From Leptobrachium leishanense (Eukaryota > Chordata > Amphibia > Anura > Megophryidae): 64,000 nucleotides of DNA. The stretch lies in contig CM019069.1 of NCBI GenBank assembly GCA_009667805.1, forward strand, positions 54,192,422 through 54,256,421, given 5' to 3'. The notes beneath the pieces were generated by a model, which saw only the letters and a list, made by a program, of their open reading frames with translations, had not been told where the DNA came from and ran no database searches. Of the stretch, positions 33,915 through 44,203 are shown in pieces. Numbering within the stretch: the stretch's first letter is position 1; the number at the start of each line of letters is the position of its first letter. The translations under genes and the position numbers were made by a program.

Positions 33915-34573
33915 GTGAATCAATATTTTTTTAAGAATTCTCAGTGCATCTCCTTCAGTAATACAGCATTTATCCCATTGTAGCCAGGGGTCAAGAAAGC
34001 AGGAACATGTGGGAACGTAGTTCCTTTACTTTTCTGTAGTGAGAACTGAGTTCCCATTTGTCCCACGACCTAAAAAGTAAATTTTTTTTCAAGGTTTTAG
34101 TTGTATCTCTCCTTTTAAGCAATTATATATATATATACAGTATATATTGTGTTTATTATTGCAGAAGCCGCTTGCACATCACAGCAATTCGATGAATTAC
34201 ATCCCAGAGCTCCTGTCCCACATTCCCCATATGCAGCAAGGAATTCTGGGTAGGATATGCAAATAACATCTGTCTCACTTTTATGCATCCTGGGTCTGTT
34301 ATTACACAGAGCCCTAAAACCAATGCTATGCCACACTGTGGCTTTGTAGCAGAGATAAGGTTTATGCAACTGGTGAAAGCCACTCCTAGGACAGCGCTGT
34401 TTCGGGTTTGTTGGACCCTCATCAGCTAGGAGCTAGGCACGACCAGGTGCAGTGGATGCTTGGGACCCATAGAGCAAGTCAGTATCTACAAGGGTTGTAG
34501 TGGATGACAAAAAGTGAGATAAAAGGCCTCCACACTATAATAAGTGTGTGTATATATATATATATATATATAT
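33915..34573. other. Unassigned DNA with TA microsatellites
   Basis: (TA)n near 34123-34147 and 34551-34572. No gene seen. Confidence 0.45.
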
Positions 34574-35380
34574 TTATTTATTTTATTTATTTATAAAGGA
34601 TTTTACCAGGAAGGATACATTGAGATTTCTCTCGTTTTCAAGTATGTCCTGGGTTCAAGAACACTGAAGTGTTACAGTTACTGAAATACAAAGTAATACA
34701 ATGCAAGATATTAAAAAAAACAACACAAATATACAGATTAACAGAAAATAAATATGTAGGAAATATAGTCACTAGGTTACATGTTTACAGGTGCATTCTG
34801 TATTGAGGCATGTTAGTAAGGAGCTCTTGAGTGACTTAAGACTGGGGGAAGATTTGATGGTGTCTGGGAGGTTATTCCATAATTGTGGTGCTCTGTAGGA
34901 AAATGAGGATCGAGTCACTGTCTTTTTGTATTGCGGTATTGCAAGTAAGGTGCTGGTCCTGGATCGGAGGTTATAGGATGAGGGAACTGCTGGGGGAAGC
35001 AGTCTATTCAGATAGGGTGGTAGCTTCCCAGAAATGCTCTTAAACACCAGGCTGGAAAGGTGAGGGGTGCGTCTGGATTCCAGCGATGGCCAGTTTCGCT
35101 CTTTTAACATGTCACAATGGTGGGTCATGTAGTTAATTGTAATGCAAAGCGGCAGAATGATTTATACAATGTAGTAAGTTTATGAAGGTGTGTTTGCGGG
35201 GCGGCTGCATACACTACATCTCCGTAATCAATAGCCGGCATAAGCATTTGCTGTACAATCTGCTTTCTTACCGTGGGGCTCAGGCAGGATTTGTTTCTGT
35301 ACAGGGCACCTAGTTTGGGGTAAAGTTTAGATGAGAGTTTTTCGATGTGGGGGCCAAAGGATAGATTAGGGTCCAACCAT
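34574..35380 (-). mobile_element. L2-like LINE, 3' fragment
   Basis: Minus-strand copy with the standard 3' end (TTTATAAAGGATTTTACCAG, GGATACATTGAGATTTCTCT) and the last ~200 codons of ORF2 (MDPNLSFGPHIEKLSS; then SFSYRAPQLWNNLPDTIKSS). One frameshift near 35125 splits the coding part. 5'-truncated at about 35380. Its 3' end abuts a TA microsatellite. Confidence 0.92.
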
Positions 35381-35433
35381 ATATATAATTAATATATTAT
35401 ATAATTTTTATGTTAATTATCATAAATCTCTAA

Positions 35434-36215
35434 CAGGGTTATTCAAAGAGAGCCGAAATTGCACCGAAAGGTGAATTTCCCCGTACGATGCAATTTCGGA
35501 GCCATTTGGCTATTCAAAACCTGGCAATTTGCCAGATATTGGCGAATTGCCAGCAACATATGGTGCCTGTTTGACAGCAGTGAAATCGCCATGGAGAAGC
35601 AATGGTTAATCTATTCAGAGAACACTGAACAGCAGCAAAATGTCAGTGAAATGCCCTGCTTTTCGGTGGTTTAATCAGGCGAATCCCATAGGTTTCAATG
35701 TAAAAAATATTCCCATTTTTATACAATATCTATTAAACCGTTTATTCTTCTAATTTGCAGCAAAAAGACTCTTTATTAAAAAAATTTAGGATCTTTTAGG
35801 CATTTTTTTTAAATACAATTTTTTCTCTTCTGTAACATACCTTTTTATTATTATTCATAGGACCTTCTATGTTAATTCCAGACATTTTCATCCAGTAGTC
35901 TTTTTACAAACAGCGTTTAGAATATTGAAAGTTTCAAACGGTTTTTATTTTTTTTTACCCCATTCGTCGGCTTGTCGGCTTTTTCCAGCGGCTGGTCGGC
36001 GCTGTGTTGGGCAGATCGTTGGCTTTTTTTAGGACACGTTCGGCGGGTTTTCGGTGGCTTATCGGAGTCAATGATTTCAGCGGTTTTGCGGCGGTTGTTT
36101 TTTTCCAACTCGGCGGTTTTGCAGATTTTTCCCTGCACTTTGTGGACCCTGTGGTGAATGCTGAATTCACCGCAGATTCATGGAATTTGATTTTGCCGAA
36201 GTCTAAATAACCCCT
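35434..36215 (+). mobile_element. 3-bp-TSD DNA element (copy 4)
   Basis: Left end CAGGGTTATTCAAAGAG; right end GTCTAAATAACCCCT; flanked by TAA (35431-35433; 36216-36218). 782 bp, no coding capacity. The open frames over its right half (FFFHSAVSAF-type) are shadows of CGGCGG-rich sequence. Confidence 0.9.
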
Positions 36216-36323
36216 TAAAACTCAGTCTGGCTATAGTTTTAGTATCAATATTAAATTTCAGTGAGGGCTAAGTGATATGAAAATGATTACACGAAGACTT
36301 GACACACTTTTTTCTGTTGGATT

Positions 36324-36718
36324 TGACCCCTGATTGTAGTTAAATGTGTGTGTGTACATCTGTAAGCATAAAACCAACTACAATGCAAAATAAAATTAAA
36401 CCAAATCGAGTGGTAAAAATAAGCACATCCTACTACACACTTCTGCAGTTATGATCTCATTGCACAGGAACAGTTAAGTCATAATAGGAAATGAGTCGCT
36501 GGATCCACACACATCGTGTCATTCCACATGCAGACGGTGACAATACATTATAGTGATCCAGCTGATTATCTGGCTTCTTATTCAGTAACCCACTGTAACA
36601 ACAGCTGCGGATTCTGAGACTTGGCATTAAGCAACGGAAGTCTGTTCTCTACTGTATGCTTACATTCAGGTGACATGGTGAACTTCAGTGAAACAATGGT
36701 GCTTCGTGAATATTCTTT
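36324..36718 (+). repeat. Left ~395-bp direct repeat flanking an L2 insertion
   Basis: Matches 38476-38880 over its full length with about a dozen substitutions and a shorter (TG)n run. It ends exactly where the L2 3' tail begins. Confidence 0.93.
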
Positions 36719-38473
36719 TATTTATTTATTTATAAAGGATTTTACCAGGAAGGATACATTGAGATTTCTCTCGTTTTCAAGTACGTCCTGGGTTCAAGAA
36801 CATTAAAATGTTACAGTTGTTACAGAAATACAAAGTAATACAATGCAAGATATAAAAATAACAAAAAAAACACAGATACAGATTAACAGAAAATAAATAT
36901 GTACGTAAAATAGTCATTATGTTACATGTTTCCAGGTGCATTCCGTATTGAGGTATGTTAATAGCGAGCTCTTGAGTGACTTTAGACTGGAGGAAGATTT
37001 GATGGCGTCTGGGAGGTTATTCCATAACTGCGGTGCTCTGTAGGAAAATGAGGAACGAGCCAAGCCACTTTCTTTTTGTATTGTGGTATTGCAAGTAAGG
37101 TGCTGGTCCTGGATCGGAGGTTATAGGTTGAGGGAACTGCTGGAGGAAGCAGCCTATTCAGGTAGGGTGGCAGCTTCCCAGAAAAGCTCTTAAACACCAG
37201 GTGGGAAAGGTGAAGGGTACGTTTAGACTCCAGCGACGGCCAGTTTAGCTCTTTTAACATGTCACAATGGTGGGTCATGTAGTTACATTGTAAAGGAAAG
37301 CAGCAGAATGAGTTATACATTGTAGTAAGTTTCTGGAGGTGTGTTTGCGGGGCAGCTGCATACACTACATCTCCGTATTCAATAAGCATTTGTTGCATCC
37401 GTATGCATAAGCATTTGTTGTACAATTTGCTTTCTTACCATGGGGTTCAGGCAGGATTTGTTTCTGTACAGGGCACCTAGTTTGGGGTAAATTTTAGATG
37501 AGAGTTTTTCGATGTGGGGGCCAAAAGGATAGATTTGGGTCTGACCACATACCTAGATATTTGAGAGAAGTGACTGTGGTCAGCGTGCCATTTGATTTTG
37601 TCCTGACACATAGATGGGGATTTTGCAATTTGTGTAGTTTAGTTGCTGTTCCAAAGAGCATCGTTACCGTTTTGTGAGTATTTAAGAAAAATTTGTTGTG
37701 CGTGATCCACTTTTCTACCTCTGTGAATTATTCTTGTAACACGGCCTCCAGCTGTGGGAGATTTGGTTTGCTGGTATAGATCACGGTGTCGTCTGCGTAC
37801 ATGTGTACAGTTGAGGCTTTGCAGATGTTAGGCAGATCATTTATGAATATTGTGAATAGCAGGGGGCCGAGTATTGAGCCTTGGGGTACACCGCACGTGA
37901 CTGGGAGGGGGAGGGAGGAGCTGCCAGAAATGGACACATATTGCGACTGATCAGATACATATGATTGAAACCAGGTTAGCGTGTGATCACCAATACCAGA
38001 GTCTTTAAGTTTTTTTTAACAAGATGCCATGGTCTACTGTGTCAAAGGCTTTGGCAAAATCAAGGAAGATGGCTCCAGTTAGGTTTCCATGTTTCATGCC
38101 AGCTTGGATATCATTGCAGACTTTTAAAAGGGCGGTTGTAGTTGAGCGATTTGGACGAAAGCCTGACTGATCTGGGGTTAAGTAGTTCCAATATTGATAA
38201 TAATCACGTAATTGCATGTAGATGCTTTTTTGCCAAAATTTATGACATTACAGGGAGCAATGATATCGGACGGTAGTTGGATACCAAAGTACTGTCACCA
38301 CTTTTATGGATAGGTACCACTCTCGCAGTCTTCCAGAGGTTGGGTATGTATCCAGTCGCCAGTGATTCATTGACAGGATTTGCAATTGCCGGCGCACTGA
38401 TTTTCAGCAGCATTGCTGGGATTTGATCAGGTCCACACTGGTATTTCATTTTTTGGTTACAGAGAAGTTTAGT
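36716..38473 (-). mobile_element. L2-like LINE, 5'-truncated, 1.76 kb
   Basis: The longest L2 copy in the window. 3' end at 36716 (TTTATTTATTTATAAAGGAT), 5' truncation at 38473 inside the reverse transcriptase. Flanked on both sides by the same ~400-bp sequence. Confidence 0.93.
36982..38449 (-). pseudogene. L2-like reverse transcriptase, broken
   Basis: In order on the minus strand: GPDQIPAMLLK and RVVPIHKSGD..NYRPISLLP (RT finger motifs), FLDFAKAFDTVDH (motif A), GVPQGSILGPLLF (motif B), MYADDTVIY (motif C), then the thumb and C terminus (YGDVVYAAAPQTHL, LNRLLPPAVPSTYNLRSRT). Frameshifts near 38230, 38005, 37730 and around 37440 break it, and the endonuclease is missing by 5' truncation. 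All three RT active-site blocks are readable, so family assignment to the L2/Jockey group is firm; activity is excluded. Confidence 0.93.
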
Positions 38474-38475
38474 AA

Positions 38476-38880
38476 TGACCCCTGATTGTAGTTAAGTGTG
38501 TGTGTGTGTGTGTGTGTACATCTGTAAGCATAAAACCAACTACAATGCAAAATAAAATTAAACCAAATCGAGTGGTAAAAATAAGCACAGCCTACTACAC
38601 ACTTCTGCAGTTATGATCTCATTGCACAGGAACAGATAAGTCATAATAGGAAATGAGTCGCAGGATCCACACACAGTGTGTCATTCCACATGCAGACGGT
38701 GACAATAAATTATAGTGATCCAGCTGATTATCTGGCTTCTTATTCAGGAACCCACTGTAACAGCAGCTGCGGATTCTGAGACTTGGCATTAAGCGACGGA
38801 AGTCTGTTCTCTACTGTATGCTTACATTCAGGTGACATGGTGAACTCCAGTGAAACAATGGTGCTTAGTGAATATTCTTT
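38476..38880 (+). repeat. Right ~405-bp direct repeat flanking the L2 insertion
   Basis: Second copy of 36324-36718, with an expanded (TG)n run near 38498-38517. It ends at TATTCTTT, where a TTAA MITE follows. The left copy ends at the same bases, followed by L2. Confidence 0.93.
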
Positions 38881-38882
38881 AA

Positions 38883-39294
38883 CCCCTTTACTACCAAGAG
38901 GGTTCTCCATAAAATCACCGCCAGGACCCAGTGGATTTATGGAAAACGTCTTTCCATTACAGACGGTATAAAAATGTATGTGCATTATTACATACTTACA
39001 CTTTAGAGAGCGTAAACTTATGTGACAGGCAGAGGTCTCTCTCTCTGCTGGCCAAAAAGCGCTACTACATGCACAATAATACAGGGGGTTTCTGTGAAAA
39101 AAAAACCTATCAACAAGCTGTCAAACCACTTCAGCACCTCATGACATATTGGAGGTGCTGAAAATTTGGGGGCAAATTCTAAAGCCCATTTGCAAACAAT
39201 TTTATTTTGCGATAAACTAAATATTGAATATGACCAGACCGAGTTTACTCAATGTTGGGCTCCTACCGAACACTCGATCGTAGTAGTGAAGGGG
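38883..39294. mobile_element. TTAA-flanked MITE, CCCCTTCACTACC family (copy 2)
   Basis: Ends CCCCTTTACTACCAAGAGGG and TAGTAGTGAAGGGG between TTAA at 38879-38882 and 39295-39298. 412 bp, no coding capacity. Same family as 27987-28423. Confidence 0.88.
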
Positions 39295-39426
39295 TTAAGG
39301 GCCTTAGTAAATACATCACTCCCCACGAGTCTCAAACTCTAAAAGCTAAGGTTCCCACACTCCTACTCCTGTGAGCCTCACACTTAATTACCCTGATAGG
39401 GTTGTCAGACTCCTAATAAAAAAATG

Positions 39427-40467
39427 TCATATGCGCTTATTCCAATTATACCGTGTGAAACTAAACACAATTAGAGGTTTGGTTTCTTATTAATGGCCAT
39501 TATAAGACTAGCTCGCCCGCCAATGTCACGGCAACTCTATAAGGGCGAGTCCTAACCAAAATGAAACCACAGGCTGCTACATAGCAAACCATACCTGCTC
39601 ATGCTGCTTGTCAAACATGAGGTAGACTGGTGGGCCTTTATTTATGCTCCCCCAGAAACAAAATCCACTTTGGGATCAAAACAAAGACACGGAGCGGAGT
39701 CTTGCTGCAGGGATGACCTGTCTGGAAGTACATTGAAACATACATAGTGCAGGAGGGGTGGGGTCACACCTATTCCCTGAAGGGTTGGCTGCAACCACCA
39801 AATGCATCCAGCCCAACAAAATGTGTAGAACATAACAAAGAAAAAAATGTCATCTGCGCTTACTCCAATTATACCGTGTGAAACTAAACACAATTAGAGG
39901 TTGGTTTCTTATTAATGGCCATTATAAGACTAGCGGCAGGCGAGCTAGTCTTATAATGGACATTAATAAGAAACCAAACCTCTAATTGTGTTTAGTTTCA
40001 CACGGTATAATTGGAGTAAGCGCAGATGACATTTTTTTCTTTGTTATGTTCTACACATGTTGTTGGGCTGGATACATTTGGTGGTTGCAGCCAACCCTTC
40101 AGGGAATAGGCGTGACCCCACCCCTCCTGCACTATGTATGTTTCAATGTACTTCCAGCCAGGTCATCCCTGCAGCAAGACTCCGCTCCGTGTCTTTGTTT
40201 TGATCCCAAAGTGGATTTTGTTTCTGGGGGAGCATAAAGGCCCACCAGTCTACCTCATGTTTGACAAGCAGCATGAGCAGGTATGGTTTGCTATGTAGCA
40301 GCCTGTGGTTTCATTTTCGTTAGGACTCGCCCTTATAGAGGTGCCATGACGTTGGCGGGAGAGCTAGTCTTATAATGGCCATTAATAAGAAACCAAACCT
40401 CTAATTGTGTTTAGTTTCACACGGTATAATTGGAGTAAGCGCAGATGACATTTTTTTCTTTGTTAGA
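39427..40467. repeat. ~1-kb palindrome of the 424-bp repeat element
   Basis: Two arms of ~510 bp, each about 1.25 units of the repeat found at 31918-32595, pointing away from a centre near 39943 (TATAAGACTAGC / GCTAGTCTTATA around a 9-nt centre). The arms are ~97% alike by eye, including the matching 83-codon frames on opposite strands (39642-39893 and 39986-40237). Both outer ends stop at the same motif (GATGACATTTTTTTC region). Confidence 0.88.
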
Positions 40468-41333
40468 AACCGTAACACTTTTGCAAGGTCGTTCCAACTG
40501 AGCTATTTGGATGTCTGAATTATACCCGCGGACAGGGCAGTCATCAGGGAGTGACAGCCCATTATATGTTCAGGGGTCCAGTGGCTCCAGGGGGCTTTGG
40601 CCAAACCTTTTGTACTTTGTCTAAGTGCCACAGATATAAGGATACCCTATGCCACCCAGGAATGGCCCACGAAGATATCAGCAAATTTCCCGATGGGCCA
40701 TGGCATCTAGGGCTGGTAAGAGTGCTGTGACTCCTCACTGAGAGAGGAATTAGTATGGTATACACCAAGGAGAGGTGCAGACTGAATGCCCTCCCACAAA
40801 GGAACACATTTTATCCCCATACTGGCAGGGACGAGTTTACTAAAATTGGCAGCTGATGGAAGGGGGCCCTGACCGATCGTTTAATAGGGCTCCAAGAATT
40901 CTGACGGCAGCCCTGTCTGCGGACGGTTTGCCTAGACCAGTTGAAGAGCTTGCAATGCATAGTAAAGTTTTGGGGTGGTAAAGATTATTTGGCTGCCTGA
41001 GCATCATGCAGAATTAGGTTCACAACAGCTGGACTAGCGCTGGCTATCTACTGGCCGGGACGAATGACTGGAATGAGGTCAGCATTATGTACGGGTGTAT
41101 CCCAGTACTGCTGCAATGTGTCCTCAGTGCTTCCCAGCTGCAGACAGATGTTACAAAGCTTTCCTGGAAAAAGCTGCGTTAATACCTAGAAAATACAGAG
41201 CTGGGATATAGGGAATGTACTCTGGGGACTTATACTCTATCTATAAAAATTTATATTTATATGGCTATTCCTTAACTGTTCTGCTGTTAACAGGCGTTCC
41301 TTTAGGAGGGGCAGCGGCGAGGTAACCATTAAT
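40468..41333. other. Unassigned DNA
   Basis: No gene or repeat recognised. Confidence 0.45.
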
Positions 41334-42074
41334 GGGCTCTAGTACATTCTTCACGCAAAAACGAACGCGCAACGCGTGAATTTGTGTGCCCAGCATTAAA
41401 CGTAAACGCGTGAAAATCAACGCTGGAATTACAATCCTTGTGCATTTTTTATCATCTGTCGAGCAATAACGCGAGTAAAACGGACACGTAAAAATGCGCG
41501 CGCAGCAACGTTGCGCACAGAAATCAGTGTGCGGACTGTTTTTTCACGCGATTCAGCCAATCAGAATTAAGAACCACAATTGTCTCACGTTAAGTTTTTG
41601 CGCCTGTCAAAGTCAATCTGCGCATATATGCTGCATCAATAAAAAAAACACACACAACTTCTCAAATTTATTGGTTTGGTATGTGTAGAATGTGTAACTA
41701 TACTTTGCTGCATATTTTTTTTTTGGGCTGGTGTATTTGGTTTTGGCCAGGTTGATAGAATTTGCCATTAACACCAGCTTTTAGGAGTTGCTAAAATTAT
41801 GTGTGCAAAGGCTGTGCGTTACAAACTGCACATAGTTTGTGATACTATCCGCGTACCAGCGCACAAACGCACTTGCGCTCACAATGTTAGATATAGGACG
41901 CGCCAAGTACAGTAAGCTCGCGCAGCGTCCACGCAGGTTCACCCGCGGTAGACATATATGCACATTTGTTGCGCTGACATTTTAATACAACATTCAGCGC
42001 AAAGGGCTTTGCCCCTCTCGTTAATGCGTTTTTGAGCGGGCGCAAGCGTATGCGTGAAGATTGTAATAGGGCCC
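41334..42074. mobile_element. GCGC-rich MITE with ~25-bp inverted ends
   Basis: GGGCTCTAGTACATTCTTCA and CGCA on the left mirror TGCGTGAAGATTGTAATAGG and GCCC on the right. The body is rich in ACGCG/GCGC motifs, unlike the A/T-rich flanks, and has no coding capacity. The target duplication is unclear, so class is unknown. Confidence 0.65.
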
Positions 42075-42404
42075 TATCTCAATAGTTACAGATTTAACAA
42101 ACGAAGAAACTAGTGTCTGTCGTTCACAGCTGACCACATGATCCATTTTGCACTAAGAGGCCTCTGCAATAGGTGTTCCCTTTACTTCTCATTATTTCTC
42201 GTCCATCTATACGTGCCTATTACCCGTATGACAGGAAAGCAATTTGAGTTGGATAAGAAAACATCTTCAGAAAAGACATTAGAGAGTTAGAACAAGTGAA
42301 AAGAATTTTGCACACAGTCACAGGCAAGCCGCTATATCATTCAAATGAACCTTTAAGGTATCTGTGCAGCTGAAGCCCATGGGGGTCATTCCCAAGACGC
42401 TAAG

Positions 42405-42596
42405 CAGCAATAGAAAGTAGGATCCAGGCACACAGATTAAGGTTCAAGCATGCCAGAGAGCAACGATTCGGCTGCTATCCAGCCTTTGTCAAGCTAGACA
42501 AAGAATGGGTTACAGTCGCAATGTTGCTGTCTGGAATGCTCCATTAAAACTTGAACCTTAATCGGTGTGCCTGGATCCTACTTTCCATTGCTGCTG
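42405..42596. repeat. Inverted-repeat element, ~45-bp arms
   Basis: CAGCAATAGAAAGTAGGATC, CAGGCACACAGATTAAGGTT at the left are mirrored by AACCTTAATCGGTGTGCCTG, GATCCTACTTTCCATTGCTG at the right. The centre is ~100 bp. The adjacent hAT copy 2 inserted directly beside the right arm. Confidence 0.75.
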
Positions 42597-43179
42597 GTCA
42601 GTAATAGGGATGAGCCGAACACCCCCCGAGTTCGGTTCGAGCCTCGAACCCGAACTTCCCATTTGTTCGGGACCGAACCCGAACCCGAACCCCCATGCAA
42701 GTCAATGGGGCTGAAAATTTGGTTTTTTAGAGTGCCCTCCAAGAGGGCATATATGCTAAATTTTTGCCATAAAAGGTGTATGGGGGTCCGGGTAGTGCCC
42801 TGGGGGACAGGAAACAAGGACAAAAAGTTTTTTAAAAAAACGTTTTTAAAGGGACAGTGAGTTTTCCATGAAATAAGGGTTAAAAATAAAAACAAAAAAT
42901 TCCTTCAAATATCGCGCCTAGGAGGTCCCCATAACCTGCCCGTGAAGTGGCGGATTTCTAGGATGAATAGAAACACTTAAAAACAAATGACGTTTCATAT
43001 GACGGTAAATTCTTTCTTTTAATCTATCCATAAACAACGGCTTGGGGCTGCAGCCTGTATGAAAAGACATTTTAGGACACGCAGAAAAAGTTTAGTGTTT
43101 TTTTGGGCTAAATTATTGTGAAACTTATGCAGGCTTTGGATGAAAGTAACTTTGCTTTAAAATTGGGCTTTTAGCGTCG

Positions 43180-44160
43180 GCAACAGTGCCGTCACACCGT
43201 AACCCCTCTGAGGATATGAATCTGATACAGGCGTCAATGGCAGTGCACCCAGATATTGTGCCTTTAGTGCCAGGCATGCAAGTACTATCATACAGTAACC
43301 CCTCTGTGGTATTGTGGAAGAGTGCAGGGGTGGACATGTGGTCCTTTATTGAAAAGTGTTTTTTTTATCTGTTAATGGGCGTCAGTGCACCCAGATATTG
43401 TGCCTTTAATGCCAGGCCAGCAAGTATCATCATACAGTAACCCCTCTGTGGTATTGTGGAAGAGTGCAGGGGTGGACCATGTGGTCCTTTATTGAAAAGT
43501 TTTTGATCTGGTAATGGGCGTCAGTGCACCCAGATATTGTGCCTTTAATGCCAGGCCTGCAAGTATCATCATAAAGTAACCCCTCTGTGTTATTGTGGAA
43601 GAGTGCAGGGGTGAACCTTGCGGTCATATATTAAAAAGATATGCATCTGGTTAAGGCGTCAGTGCACCCAGATATTCTGCCTTTGGTGCAAGACTGCCAG
43701 GGCAGCAAGTATCATCATACAGTAACCCCTCTGTGGTATTGTGGAAGAGTGCAGGGGTGGACCATGTGGTCCTATATTGAAAAGTGTTTTTTTTATCTGT
43801 TAATGGGCGTCAGTACACCCAGATATTGTGCCTTTAATGCCAGGCCATCAAGTATCATCATACAGTAACCCCTCTGTGGTATTGTGGAAGAGTGCAGGGG
43901 TGGACCATGTGGTCCTATATTGAAAAGTTTTTGATCTGGTAATGGGCGTCAGTGCACCCAGATATTGTGCCTTTGGTGCAAGACTAACAGGCCAGCATAC
44001 AGTAACCCCTCTGTGGTATTGTGGAAGATTGCAAGGTTGGATCCTGTGGTTCAAAAAAATAAAATGATATAAATCTGGCACAGGCGTCAGTGCAGCCAAA
44101 TATTGTGCCTTTCATGGCAGCAAGTGCCTTCACACCGTAACCCTTTTGTGGTATTGTGGA
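43180..44160. repeat. Subterminal tandem repeat of hAT copy 2 (~6 units of ~145 bp)
   Basis: Units contain CAGTAACCCCTCTGTGGTAT, GAAGAGTGCAGGGGTGGACC and GTCAGTGCACCCAGATATTG. About twice as many units as in copy 1. Short open frames on both strands are repeat artefacts. Confidence 0.9.
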
Positions 44161-44203
44161 AGAGTTCAGTGCTGGAGGTTTTGTGAAAGAGGACATCCCT
44201 TAT

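Noticed and set aside
36621..36806. Short plus-strand frame shared with 38783-38971
   Set aside because: Similarity comes from the ~400-bp direct repeats; the two frames diverge where L2 or the TTAA MITE begins.
39642..40237. Two matching 83-codon frames on opposite strands as a conserved small gene
   Set aside because: Their match follows from the palindrome. Frames in the other copies (32021, 32446) differ in length, and the peptide resembles no known family.
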